DNA of 64,000 bases. Origin: Bacteroidota bacterium (GTDB taxonomy: Bacteria; Bacteroidota; Ignavibacteria; Ignavibacteriales; Ignavibacteriaceae). The stretch's first letter is position 1. Each line of letters starts with the position of its first letter. Made by a program: the position numbers and the translations under genes. The DNA is taken from assembly GCA_021824565.1 (NCBI GenBank), contig JAKAKL010000109.1, forward strand, positions 1-64,000, written 5' to 3'. A model generated the notes under the pieces. The model saw only the letters and a list, made by a program, of their open reading frames with translations, searched no databases and had not been told where the DNA came from. Shown here piece by piece: positions 54,338 through 63,156 of the stretch.

Positions 54338-55468
54338 TTAAATAATATTTTTTAAGACACCGGTTACTTTATCAATTTCCTCTTTGTTGTTATAAAAGTG
54401 CGGAGAAAATCTAACATAGCCTTCGCGAACCGCACAGTGAATGTTCTTTGCAGTTAATTCCTTAAATATATTTTGAGAATTATCGTGTCTGAAAGAAACA
54501 ATTCCGGAAAGATTTTTAACATCGCAGTTTTTTAGAACTGGACTAACGCCAATCTCCTGCAGTTTGTTGATTAAGTACCGGGAGTTACCTAAAACAGATT
54601 CTTCAACTTTATCAAAGCCAACTTCGTTGAAAAACTTTATAGAAGCATTCAACGCATATATTCCAAGAGTGTTCAAAGTTCCGCCTTGAAAGCAGTCGGC
54701 GGTTGTCTTTAGCTTTAAATCATAATTTAAAAGATTCCACGCGTCATCAACAGAAAGCCAGCCGATATATTTAGGAGAGATGTTCTGCTGAAGCTTTTCG
54801 GTAATATAGACAATTCCAAGTCCCTGTAAGCCGAGCATCCATTTCTGGCTTCCCGCCGATAGGAAATCGATATTGCATTTTTGCACGTCCAATCTTAAAG
54901 CGCCTAAACCCTGTATCGCGTCGACTGAGAAAATAATTCCGCGCTGTTTACAAACTTTTCCAATCTCTTCAATATCAACTCTGTAACCGGTTAGAAACTG
55001 CACCTGGCTTATCGAAATTAATTTTGTGGACGGTTTAATGCTGCTGATTACATCGCCGGCAGTTACAATTCCGTCATGCGATTTTACGAAGTCGATCTCG
55101 ACGCCTTCTTTCTGCAGGTTAAGAAAAGGATAAACGTTGGCGGGAAATTCAAGATCGTTGAGTAAAACTCTATCGCCTTTTTTCCAGTTAACGCCCTGCG
55201 CAATAATATTTATTCCGTTTGTAGTATTATCCACAAAGGCGATTCTGTCAGGCGAAGTATTTATCATCAAAGCCAGATTGTTTTTGGTTTCTTTAATGAT
55301 TGCTTGAAGAGCTAAATAATCGTCGATGTTGGCTTCGCTTTTTTCATAAAGAATTTTTGCGATGCCTTCAAGGACTCTTTCAGATAAAGGTCCGGTGGCG
55401 GCGTGATTAAAATAAATTTTTCCGCTGCGCAAGTATGGAAATTCTTCGCGAGCTTCAATAACGTTCAT
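54338..55468 (-). CDS. Class V PLP-dependent aminotransferase
   Basis: The 376-residue protein has the class V fold of cysteine desulfurases and isopenicillin N epimerases. N-terminal YFNHAATGPLSERV, central FSVDAIQGLGALRLDV with the PLP aspartate, and FLSAGSQKWMLGLQGLGIVYI with the Schiff-base lysine are present. TADCFQGGTLNTLGIYALNASIKFF follows. There is no clear cysteine desulfurase Cys loop, so a desulfurase role is uncertain. The substrate is unknown. It is transcribed towards the DUF2911 gene. Confidence 0.9.
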   Translation of the reverse strand: MNVIEAREEFPYLRSGKIYFNHAATGPLSERVLEGIAKILYEKSEANIDDYLALQAIIKETKNNLALMINTSPDRIAFVDNTTNGINIIAQGVNWKKGDRVLLNDLEFPANVYPFLNLQKEGVEIDFVKSHDGIVTAGDVISSIKPSTKLISISQVQFLTGYRVDIEEIGKVCKQRGIIFSVDAIQGLGALRLDVQKCNIDFLSAGSQKWMLGLQGLGIVYITEKLQQNISPKYIGWLSVDDAWNLLNYDLKLKTTADCFQGGTLNTLGIYALNASIKFFNEVGFDKVEESVLGNSRYLINKLQEIGVSPVLKNCDVKNLSGIVSFRHDNSQNIFKELTAKNIHCAVREGYVRFSPHFYNNKEEIDKVTGVLKNII

Positions 55469-55709
55469 ATAAGTCCCTGTGAAAAAACTTTTAAAAATTT
55501 AACTATCAATATAATGCAGAATCAAGTTTAATTATAAGAACATTAATGTTATAAAGCGGGTTTTGTCTCTATTTTTAAAAAGAGTTAATTTTATTATCAA
55601 GATGAGTTGATACTTATATAAATTGAACAGACGATAATACATGTGCTAAGATTTCATGAAATAAATAATAACCAATTCTGCAAAACTTCAACAAGAAAGA
55701 AGGCAAATC

Positions 55710-58169
55710 ATGAAATACCCTAAGCCGCAAAAGCCGCACGAGCTTCAACCGGATGATTTAAGATGGCGATGCAATCCGGAAATATTTTCTTTCGATTCTA
55801 CAAGCGACATAGAACCAATTGAAGGAATACTCGGACAGGAGCGCGCACTTAAAGCAATTAAACTCGGCGTGGACTTAAGAGGTCCGGGTTATAATATTTT
55901 TATTGCCGGGCTGTCGGGCACCGGTAAAGCAACCACAGTAAAAAAAATGCTGGAAGCAATCAGCGATAATTGCCCGCCGCTTTATGATTTCGCCTACGTG
56001 AATAATTTTAAAGATGAAGACCGCCCGATTCTTTTAACTTTTCCAATAGGTAAAGCAAAAGCATTTAAACAAAACTTTACTTCGGCAATTGATCTGCTAA
56101 AGAAAAAAATTCCGCAGGCGCTTGAAAATGATTCTTACGTAAACCGCCGTCAAAAAATCATTAATAAATTTAACGACGAAGAACAGGCGCTGATGACTTC
56201 CTTCGATGAAAAGTTAAAAGGAGAAAACTTTTCTCTAGGTCAGGTAAAAGTGGGCGAGACTGCCAGACCCGATATTTTCCCGATCATTGAGCAGAAGGCG
56301 GTTCCAATTTACCAGCTTGATGAACTTGTTAAAGAAGGAAAAGTCAACGACCGCGACGCTAAAGAAATTATTAAAAAGTATAACATACATCAGCAGGAGT
56401 TACACACGCTTTTCAAGAAAAGTTTAACTCTTAACCAGGAATTTCAAGGCAAGCTTGCCGAGCTGGAACAGGAAACCGCCGAAGTCGTAATTAAGGGAGT
56501 GATGGAAAATTTAAGAGAAAAATATAAAGATGAAAAAATTATAGATTATTTTGAGCAGGCAGAGGAAAATATTCTCGGCAGTATACAAATTTTTAAAGGC
56601 GTTAAACCGCAAGGCGAAGAAACACCGGAAGGTTTTCAAATAGACTACTTCAAAGAATATGAAGTAAATATTATTTTAGATAACAGCGACACAAAAAGCT
56701 GTCCTGTTATAATAGAAACATCTCCGACTTATGTTAATCTTTTTGGAACGATTGAGAAAATATCCGACGGGCGCGGAGGCTGGTACAGCGATTTCACAAA
56801 AATAAAAGCCGGATCGCTGCTGCGCGCTAACAGCGGCTATCTTGTTCTAAATGTCAAGCATCTTTTTGAAGAACCTGGCGTATGGCGCACTTTGAAAAGA
56901 ATTTTAACTTATAGAAAGTTGGAGATTCAAGATATTCACAATTATTTTCAAATCGCTCCGTCGGTTCTTAAACCTGAACCGATAGATATTGATACTAAAG
57001 TCATCCTGATAGGAAATGATAATATATACTCCATTCTTGCAAACTATGAAGATGATTTTAAAAAGATATTTAAAGTAAAAGCCGACTTTGATTATGAGAT
57101 TAAACGGACAGACGAAGTTCTAATACAGTATGCGCGGGTAGTTAAAAAATTAATCGCCGAAGAAAACCTCCACGAGTTTGATAAAACCGCCATCGCTTAT
57201 TTGATTGAACTCGGCGCAAAATATGCAGGACAGAAGAATAAACTTACTACAAGATTCTCAATGATTGCCGATCTTGCGCGCGAAGCAAATTTCTGGGCGA
57301 CTGATGACGGATTTGATGTTGTAAATGCAGATCATGTCCGCAAGGCTTATAATCTCGGCAAGGAAAGACATGGACTTCTCGAAAGCAAAGTTAATGATAT
57401 GATCGAAGAAGGAACTGTTCTGATCGATACTGAAGGTAAGCGCATCGGACAAATAAATGGGCTCGCTGTTTACGACGCTGATTTTTATTCTTTCGGAAGA
57501 CCAACACGGATAACTGCAACTGTTTCTCTCGGCAGCGGAAGTATTATCAATGTGGAGCGCGAAGCCGGGATGAGCGGTCGTCATTATAACAAAGGCGTTC
57601 TAATTATTTCAGGATATTTCAGAGAAACTTTCGGACAAAATTTGCCGCTGTCATTCAACGCAAATCTGGTGTTTGAACAATCTTATGGAACAGTTGACGG
57701 CGACAGCGCATCCTGCGCCGAAATCTTTGCTCTGCTTTCGACCTTATCAGGACTGCCGATAAATCAGTCTATCGCTGTAACAGGTTCTTTAAATCAGAAA
57801 GGCGATGTTCAGCCAATCGGCGGCGTTAATGAAAAGATCGAAGGCTTCTACGATGTTTGCAAAGCGCGAGGTTTAACTAAAGATCAAGGCGTGATAATTC
57901 CCGTTCAGAACGTAAAAGAATTAATGCTGCGCGACGATGTGATAGATGCAGTAAAGAAAAAAACTTTTCATATCTACACCATCGAAAGAGTTGAAGAAGG
58001 AATTGAAATACTTACAGAAGTTAAAGCCGGTCTGAGAAATGTTAGCGGCGCCTATGAGCCAAATACCGTTTTTGATTTAGTTGAAAAGAAAATTATTGAC
58101 CTTTATGCTAAATCGAAAGCTAATAGACAAAATAACAATAATGTTCAACCAAAGAAGAAAAAGAAATAA
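55710..58169 (+). CDS. Lon-like ATP-dependent protease
   Basis: The 819-residue protein has an AAA-type N-terminal ATPase (Walker A GLSGTGKATTVKKML, about residues 68-82), a long coiled helical insert (about 140-290), then a second ATPase part (GSLLRANSGYLVLNVKHLFEEPGVW), and a C-terminal Lon protease domain. The catalytic pair is Ser666 in GTVDGDSASCAE and Lys709 in IGGVNEKIEGF. It matches the Lon-related AAA_32 class, which lacks the classical Lon N-terminal domain. A helical insert at this position is common for the class. The stop codon overlaps the pyruvate kinase ATG by one base. Confidence 0.93.
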   Translation: MKYPKPQKPHELQPDDLRWRCNPEIFSFDSTSDIEPIEGILGQERALKAIKLGVDLRGPGYNIFIAGLSGTGKATTVKKMLEAISDNCPPLYDFAYVNNFKDEDRPILLTFPIGKAKAFKQNFTSAIDLLKKKIPQALENDSYVNRRQKIINKFNDEEQALMTSFDEKLKGENFSLGQVKVGETARPDIFPIIEQKAVPIYQLDELVKEGKVNDRDAKEIIKKYNIHQQELHTLFKKSLTLNQEFQGKLAELEQETAEVVIKGVMENLREKYKDEKIIDYFEQAEENILGSIQIFKGVKPQGEETPEGFQIDYFKEYEVNIILDNSDTKSCPVIIETSPTYVNLFGTIEKISDGRGGWYSDFTKIKAGSLLRANSGYLVLNVKHLFEEPGVWRTLKRILTYRKLEIQDIHNYFQIAPSVLKPEPIDIDTKVILIGNDNIYSILANYEDDFKKIFKVKADFDYEIKRTDEVLIQYARVVKKLIAEENLHEFDKTAIAYLIELGAKYAGQKNKLTTRFSMIADLAREANFWATDDGFDVVNADHVRKAYNLGKERHGLLESKVNDMIEEGTVLIDTEGKRIGQINGLAVYDADFYSFGRPTRITATVSLGSGSIINVEREAGMSGRHYNKGVLIISGYFRETFGQNLPLSFNANLVFEQSYGTVDGDSASCAEIFALLSTLSGLPINQSIAVTGSLNQKGDVQPIGGVNEKIEGFYDVCKARGLTKDQGVIIPVQNVKELMLRDDVIDAVKKKTFHIYTIERVEEGIEILTEVKAGLRNVSGAYEPNTVFDLVEKKIIDLYAKSKANRQNNNNVQPKKKKK

Positions 58170-59605
58170 TGTCCAGAATTACTGAAAATATATCGAAGAC
58201 TAAGATACTATGCACGCTTGGTCCTGCTACAAGTTCCGCAGAAATAATTGAAGAATTAATTTTAGCAGGCATGGATGGCGTTCGGCTAAATTTTTCTCAT
58301 GCTAATTACGATGAATTCGAAAAATTATTTAATGAGATTGATAAAGCCTGCGTGGATGAAAAAACGCCGCTCGCAATATTAATGGATTTGCAGGGTCCGA
58401 AGATCAGAGTTGGAGAATTATCTGCGCCGGAAATAAATCTTGAAAGCGGAGATGAGATAGAAATTACCACTGAAAATATTTTAGGAACTTCAAACATAAT
58501 TTCTACATCTTACAAAGCGCTTGCAGACGATGCTAAAGCCGGGGATCAAATTTTGATAGACGACGGGCTGATTAGATTAAAAATAAAATCTAAGAAGAAA
58601 AATTCGGTTGTATGCGCGATTGAAAACGGCGGAATTTTGAGACCGAAGAAAGGAATGAACCTTCCCGGGATGAAACTTTCAACTCCTTCGGTTACTGAAA
58701 AAGATTTTGCCGATCTTGAATTTGCCTTGAATCATCGCATAGATTATATCGCTTTATCATTTGTAAGGAGCGCGAAGGACATTCTTCATCTTAAAGAATG
58801 GTTGAAAGATAAAAATATTTTTATTCCTGTTATAGCAAAAATCGAAAAGCGTGAAGGCGTTGATAACTTTGACGAAATACTGGATGCAGCGGATGGGATT
58901 ATGGTTGCGCGCGGCGATTTAGGCGTAGAAATTCCTGCGCAGGAAGTTCCTATCATTCAGAAGCGAATAATAAAAAAATGCAACGCTGTCGGAAAGCTTG
59001 TAATTACAGCAACGCAGATGCTTGATTCAATGATACACAACCCTATTCCAACACGCGCTGAAGCCTCGGATGTTGCAAATGCCGTTCTTGATGGTACCGA
59101 TACCGTTATGCTCAGCGGGGAAACTTCCGTCGGAAAATATCCTTTACAGGCTGTTAAAATAATGAATGACATTGCAAGGAATGCCGAGCAGTATCTTCCG
59201 GTATCTAAGGACGGTGATTTTGAAATTCCGTCAAATCTAACCGAGAATCTTTTTGATTCCGTTGGAAGAGCTATAACTGAAATTAGCCGGCAAGTAAACG
59301 CGACTGCTATTGTCGTCTTTACTTATGAAGGGCGTACTGCTAAAAACTTTGCGAAGTTCCGACCGAAAGCAAAAATTATTGCAATCTCAAACAGCTTTGC
59401 TACTATGAATAATTTATGCCTGCGCTGGGGTGTAACTTCGATATTTATGGATCAGATACACAAGGAAAACCTTGCGATTGATTCGGCGAAAAAATTAATC
59501 TCTGATGCCGGACTTGTCAAGGAAGGCGACGTAGTTATCTTTACCGCAGGCGCTCCTTATTCTGAAAAAAGCAGAGTGAACTGGTTACGATTTGAAGTTA
59601 TGTAA
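58169..59605 (+). CDS. pyk: Pyruvate kinase
   Basis: The 478-residue enzyme transfers phosphate from phosphoenolpyruvate to ADP, the last glycolytic step. TKILCTLGPATSSAE, GVRLNFSHANYDEF, AILMDLQGPKIRVGEL, the metal and substrate site FIPVIAKIEKREGVDNFDEIL with GIMVARGDLGVEIP, and KLVITATQMLDSMIHNPIPTRAEASDVANAVLDGTD are all present. The C-terminal domain is of normal length. TAATG overlaps with the Lon-like gene, so translation is coupled. Confidence 0.97.
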   Translation: MSRITENISKTKILCTLGPATSSAEIIEELILAGMDGVRLNFSHANYDEFEKLFNEIDKACVDEKTPLAILMDLQGPKIRVGELSAPEINLESGDEIEITTENILGTSNIISTSYKALADDAKAGDQILIDDGLIRLKIKSKKKNSVVCAIENGGILRPKKGMNLPGMKLSTPSVTEKDFADLEFALNHRIDYIALSFVRSAKDILHLKEWLKDKNIFIPVIAKIEKREGVDNFDEILDAADGIMVARGDLGVEIPAQEVPIIQKRIIKKCNAVGKLVITATQMLDSMIHNPIPTRAEASDVANAVLDGTDTVMLSGETSVGKYPLQAVKIMNDIARNAEQYLPVSKDGDFEIPSNLTENLFDSVGRAITEISRQVNATAIVVFTYEGRTAKNFAKFRPKAKIIAISNSFATMNNLCLRWGVTSIFMDQIHKENLAIDSAKKLISDAGLVKEGDVVIFTAGAPYSEKSRVNWLRFEVM

Positions 59606-59616
59606 TAAATCAAAAA

Positions 59617-60648
59617 ATGAAAACCGATGATTTAAAAATTGCAAAGTGGTGGGAACCTGCGGAAAATGGAAGAATACTTTGTACGCTTTGTCCGCGCTAT
59701 TGCAGAATCGGCGAAGGTCAGCCGGGCTTTTGCTACATAAGACAAAATCTCTGCGGGAAACTTTATACGACCGGCTACGGAAAGCCGACCGGCTACGCAA
59801 TTGATCCAATTGAAAAAAAACCGCTGAATCATTTTCTGCCTGGAACATCTATTTTAAGCTTTGGTACAGCGGGCTGCAACCTTGGCTGTAAATTTTGTCA
59901 GAACTGGTCAATTAGCAAAGCAAAGCTGGATGAAATAAATTCTCTTATCGCTTCGCCTAAAAGCGTGGTTGATCTTGCAAAAAAATATAATGTACCTTCG
60001 ATTGCGTTTACTTATAATGATCCGACAATCTTCGGCGAATATGTTATTGACATTGCTGATATAGCACGCACTGAAGGAATTAAAACTGTTATGGTTACTG
60101 CAGGATATATTGATAAGGAAGCGCGCAAAGAAATTTATAAAAACATTGACGCAGCAAATGTCGATCTGAAGGGATTTACAGAAAGATTTTATCACAAGCA
60201 GACGTTCTCTCATTTAAACGATGTTCTCGATACTCTTGTCTGGCTGAAAAATGAAACTGAAGTTTGGTTTGAAATAACAACCTTGCTGATACCTGACGAA
60301 AATGATTCTTCCGAAGAAATTAAAAATGAATGCGAATGGATTTTAAAAAATCTTGGAGATTCTGTGCCGCTTCATTTTACGGCGTTCCATCCGGATTTTA
60401 GAATGACTGATAAAGAACCGACGCCGGAGAAGACCTTGATAAACGCAAGACAAATTGCTTTGAAGGAAGGGATAAAATATTGTTATGTCGGGAACATTCA
60501 CAACGCGGAAGGTCAAACAACTTTTTGTGATAAGTGCAAAACTCCATTAATAAAAAGGGATTGGCATTCTGTTATCTCAGATAAAATTATTGACGGCAGG
60601 TGCTTCAATTGCGGAAACAAGCTGCCAGGTATCTTTTCTGTAAATTAA
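59617..60648 (+). CDS. amrS: AmmeMemoRadiSam-system radical SAM enzyme
   Basis: The 343-residue protein has an N-terminal cysteine motif (CTLCPRYCRIGEGQPGFC), a radical SAM cluster site CNLGCKFCQNW (CxxxCxxC), and a C-terminal zinc-like C...C pair (FCDKCKTPL and CFNCGNKLPG). This architecture defines AmrS. Its usual partners AmmeMemoRadiSam A and B are not seen nearby. Its reaction is unknown. It starts 11 nt after pyruvate kinase and may be in the same transcript. Confidence 0.93.
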   Translation: MKTDDLKIAKWWEPAENGRILCTLCPRYCRIGEGQPGFCYIRQNLCGKLYTTGYGKPTGYAIDPIEKKPLNHFLPGTSILSFGTAGCNLGCKFCQNWSISKAKLDEINSLIASPKSVVDLAKKYNVPSIAFTYNDPTIFGEYVIDIADIARTEGIKTVMVTAGYIDKEARKEIYKNIDAANVDLKGFTERFYHKQTFSHLNDVLDTLVWLKNETEVWFEITTLLIPDENDSSEEIKNECEWILKNLGDSVPLHFTAFHPDFRMTDKEPTPEKTLINARQIALKEGIKYCYVGNIHNAEGQTTFCDKCKTPLIKRDWHSVISDKIIDGRCFNCGNKLPGIFSVN

Positions 60649-60708
60649 TACTGCCGGCTGAATCAAGAATTTCAAACATATTTAAAAAAATAAAAAAGGA
60701 AAAATCTC

Positions 60709-61479
60709 GTGAGTTCATTATCGAAAAAGATTACTTTTATTACCGGAGCATCTTCCGGAATTGGAAAAGCGTGTGCGGAAGCCTTTGCAAAAAAAGGATC
60801 GAACTTAATATTATTAGCCAGGAGAAAAGAAAAGGTCGCCGAAGTCGCTAAAGAATTGGGGAAAAAATACGGAGTAAAAATAATATACTTTCAAGCAGAT
60901 GTTAGAGATTATAAACAGGTAAAGAAAATAATTTCGTCATTGCCGCAGGAATGGAAAAAGATTAATATTTTAATTAACAATGCGGGTCTGGCGCGCGGCT
61001 TCAGTAAAGTTTATGAAGGAGAAATTTCACACTGGGAAGAAATGATCGATACAAACGTTAAAGGTCTTTTATATATTACAAGAGAGGTACTTCCGCATAT
61101 GATAAATAACGGGAGCGGTCATGTAATAAATATCGGCTCAACTGCCGGGCATGAAGTTTACGTGAACGGAAATATTTACTGCGCGACAAAGTTTGCCGTG
61201 AACGCATTAACGCAATCTATCCGTCTTGATGTGCTTGATAAAAATATTAAAGTAAGTACGGTTGATCCGGGAATGGTCGAAACAGAATTCAGCCTTGTAA
61301 GATTTTCCGGCGATAGGGAGAAGGCGAAGAATGTATATAAAGGATTAAAGCCGTTAAGCGCGGCGGATGTAGCCAATGCGATTTTGTTTTGCGCTGCCCA
61401 GCCGCCGCACGTAAATATTGGCGAAATAATTATTACTCCTTCTGCGCAGGCATCTTCAACAAATGTTTATAGAAGGTAG
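60709..61479 (+). CDS. Short-chain dehydrogenase/reductase (YdfG-like)
   Basis: The 256-residue NAD(P) enzyme starts at GTG 60709, with AAAAAGGA upstream. The TGASSGIGKA cofactor loop, INNAGLARG, the catalytic Ser in INIGSTAGHEV and YCATKFAV with Tyr/Lys are intact. After the catalytic site, DVLDKNIKVSTVDPGMVETEFSLVRF is close to the serine/3-hydroxy acid dehydrogenases such as YdfG. Substrate is uncertain. Confidence 0.93.
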   Translation: MSSLSKKITFITGASSGIGKACAEAFAKKGSNLILLARRKEKVAEVAKELGKKYGVKIIYFQADVRDYKQVKKIISSLPQEWKKINILINNAGLARGFSKVYEGEISHWEEMIDTNVKGLLYITREVLPHMINNGSGHVINIGSTAGHEVYVNGNIYCATKFAVNALTQSIRLDVLDKNIKVSTVDPGMVETEFSLVRFSGDREKAKNVYKGLKPLSAADVANAILFCAAQPPHVNIGEIIITPSAQASSTNVYRR

Positions 61480-61526
61480 AAATTATTTTAGATATAATGA
61501 ATTTAAGTCTCTAACCGTTGCGTATT

Positions 61527-61546
61527 GCCGCGAAATAGTTCGCGGC
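61527..61546. terminator. Hairpin in the convergent SDR-tsaC gap
   Basis: GCCGCGAA (61527-61534) pairs with TTCGCGGC (61539-61546) over ATAG. A second, shorter stem follows (GTAAAG with CTTTAC near 61560-61580). Without a T-run, function as a terminator is plausible but unproven. Confidence 0.5.
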
Positions 61547-61599
61547 AGCCAAGTCAAATGTAAAGAGGCATTAGCTTTACTTCACCAGGTTGAATTCAA

Positions 61600-62211
61600 T
61601 TAAACGAAAATGCTTACGTCGCCGGCGCCTTCGCGGATTACTTCCGGCTCGTCTTCGCTTAAATCGATTACGCTGGAAGGAGTGCCTAACAGATTTCCTG
61701 ACGACAACATCAAATCTACATGGGCGTTAAAAATATTTCTAATCTCAAACGGGTCGTGTAAAACTTCACCTTTCCTATTTGTCGTGCTTGTGCTGATAAT
61801 AGGATTGCCAAGCATCCCGACAAGCTTTAGCGTAAGGTTATTATCAGGAACCCTGATGCCGACGGTCTTTCTTTTGCTCCATAATTTTTTAGGTACTTCT
61901 CTTGCAGCCGGCAGAATGAAAGTGTAAGGACCCGGCAGCAGGTGGCGCATTGTTCGATAAGCATAGTCGGAAACTTTTGCATACCGCGCAATATCTTTAA
62001 GATCGGCGCAGATAAAACTAAATAACTTATTGCTGCCGTCGTTTTTGATGGAGAAAATTCTTTCGAGAGCTTCCCTATTATAGATGTCGCACCCGATGCC
62101 GTAGACGGTATCGGTCGGATAAATAATTATACCGCCCTGTTTAAGTACTTCAACTGCTTTGTTTATGTAGCGGGTTTGAGGCGTCTCGGGGTGAAGTTCA
62201 AAATATTCCAT
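61600..62211 (-). CDS. tsaC: L-threonylcarbamoyladenylate synthase
   Basis: The 203-residue protein contains only the YrdC-type domain, without the extra Sua5 C-terminal domain. It activates threonine with bicarbonate and ATP for the t6A modification of tRNA. Motifs are KQGGIIIYPTDTVYGIGCD, RIFSIKNDGSNKLFSFICADL, LLPGPYTFILPAAREVPKKLW, KTVGIRVPDN and GNPIISTSTTNRKGE. GGAG lies before the ATG. A related YciO-type role cannot be excluded. Confidence 0.9.
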   Translation of the reverse strand: MEYFELHPETPQTRYINKAVEVLKQGGIIIYPTDTVYGIGCDIYNREALERIFSIKNDGSNKLFSFICADLKDIARYAKVSDYAYRTMRHLLPGPYTFILPAAREVPKKLWSKRKTVGIRVPDNNLTLKLVGMLGNPIISTSTTNRKGEVLHDPFEIRNIFNAHVDLMLSSGNLLGTPSSVIDLSEDEPEVIREGAGDVSIFV

Positions 62212-62419
62212 TAGCTGCTCCTTTCGATTAGATAGATCAAAGATTTTTAGAGAAAATTTATTTTTAATATTTAGGAAATAAATAATGGATTTATGGCTGC
62301 AAGATATAAATCATTTTATAATTGTCAATACAAAACGCAGAGGAAGTGATCCTAATTTAAGTTATCATAGACAAAATTTTTGAACTCATACTCCTCACAC
62401 CTTGCTAACCAAAATGTAG

Positions 62420-62437
62420 AACAGACTTTAGTCTGTT
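62420..62437. other. Small perfect hairpin before array C
   Basis: AACAGACT (62420-62427) pairs with AGTCTGTT (62430-62437), leaving a very short loop that would open to TTTA. It lies about 45 nt before the first recognised array unit. Function is unknown. Confidence 0.4.
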
Positions 62438-62482
62438 AATTTTAATGCAGCCCCAAATTATGACACCAAAATAACCATTAAA

Positions 62483-62965
62483 AATAGCGGTATTTTAAAT
62501 TGCAATAGCGCTATTTTAATTTGGAAAAGCAGTATTTCAAATTCCAAAAGCACTATTTTAAATAACAAAAGCGCTTTCGTTATTAATGAGAGCGCTTCTG
62601 TTATTAATAGGTCTGGGTTTGTTATTAATGAAAGCCCAACCGTTATTAACAAGTCTGGAGTTGTTATTAATGAAAGCCCAACCGTTATTAACAAGTGCGG
62701 AGTTGTTATTAATGAAAGCCCAACCGTTATTAACAAGTGCGGAGTTGTTATTAATGAAAGCCCAACTGTTATTAACAAGTCTGGAGTTGTTATTAATGAA
62801 AGCGCAATTGTTATTAACAAGTCTGGAGTTGTTATTAATGAAAGCCCAATTGTTATTAATAAAAGCACTCTTGTTATTTAAAATAGTGCTATTGTAAATG
62901 GGAAAAGCGGTATTTCAAATAAGAAAAGCGGAATTTTGAACAAAAACACAATATATAACTAAATC
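62483..62965. repeat. 21-nt periodic degenerate array, family C (23 units)
   Basis: Units start every 21 nt without an indel from 62483 to 62945. The outer units read like AATAGCGGTATTTTAAATT and AAAAGCRSTATTTCAAAT. The central units (62567-62861) end in GTTATTAA and alternate between GAAAGCCCAACCGTTATTA and AAGTCTGGAGTTGTTATTA types, giving a 42-nt period. Both strands remain open for more than 100 codons because of the period. It occupies much of the 945-nt gap between tsaC and the T9SS peptidase. Outside it and the hairpins I see nothing in this gap. Confidence 0.93.
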
Positions 62966-63106
62966 CCAGCATAATTTATTCACGAAACACAAAGGCATGA
63001 AAATGTAGTCGAGGCTTATAAATCTTCAAAATTATATTCGGCTAAAAAATTCCGAAGGTTTTTTATTGGAAGCTACTCGCAATGCGGCTATATTATTGAT
63101 TACGAT

Positions 63107-63146
63107 AAACCTGGAGACGACCCGGCGGGTCGTCTTTACAATTAAT
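63107..63146 (-). repeat. Conserved hairpin element 3' of a T9SS gene, copy 2
   Basis: AGACGACCC, GGC, GGGTCGTCT is a perfect nine-bp stem, 11 nt after the stop codon of the T9SS peptidase. It is flanked by AAAC on one side and TTTA-AATTAAT on the other, as in copy 1 at 29764-29804. Confidence 0.72.
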
Positions 63147-63156
63147 CTACTAAACA

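Noticed and set aside
62458-62897. Long leucine-rich frames on both strands in array C
   Set aside because: Open on both strands because the unit length is divisible by three. The low-complexity LLITVGLSLITTP-type product fits no known protein.
4763-62965. 21-nt arrays as CRISPR arrays
   Set aside because: There are no unique spacers between identical repeats, no cas genes in the window, and units are contiguous and degenerate.
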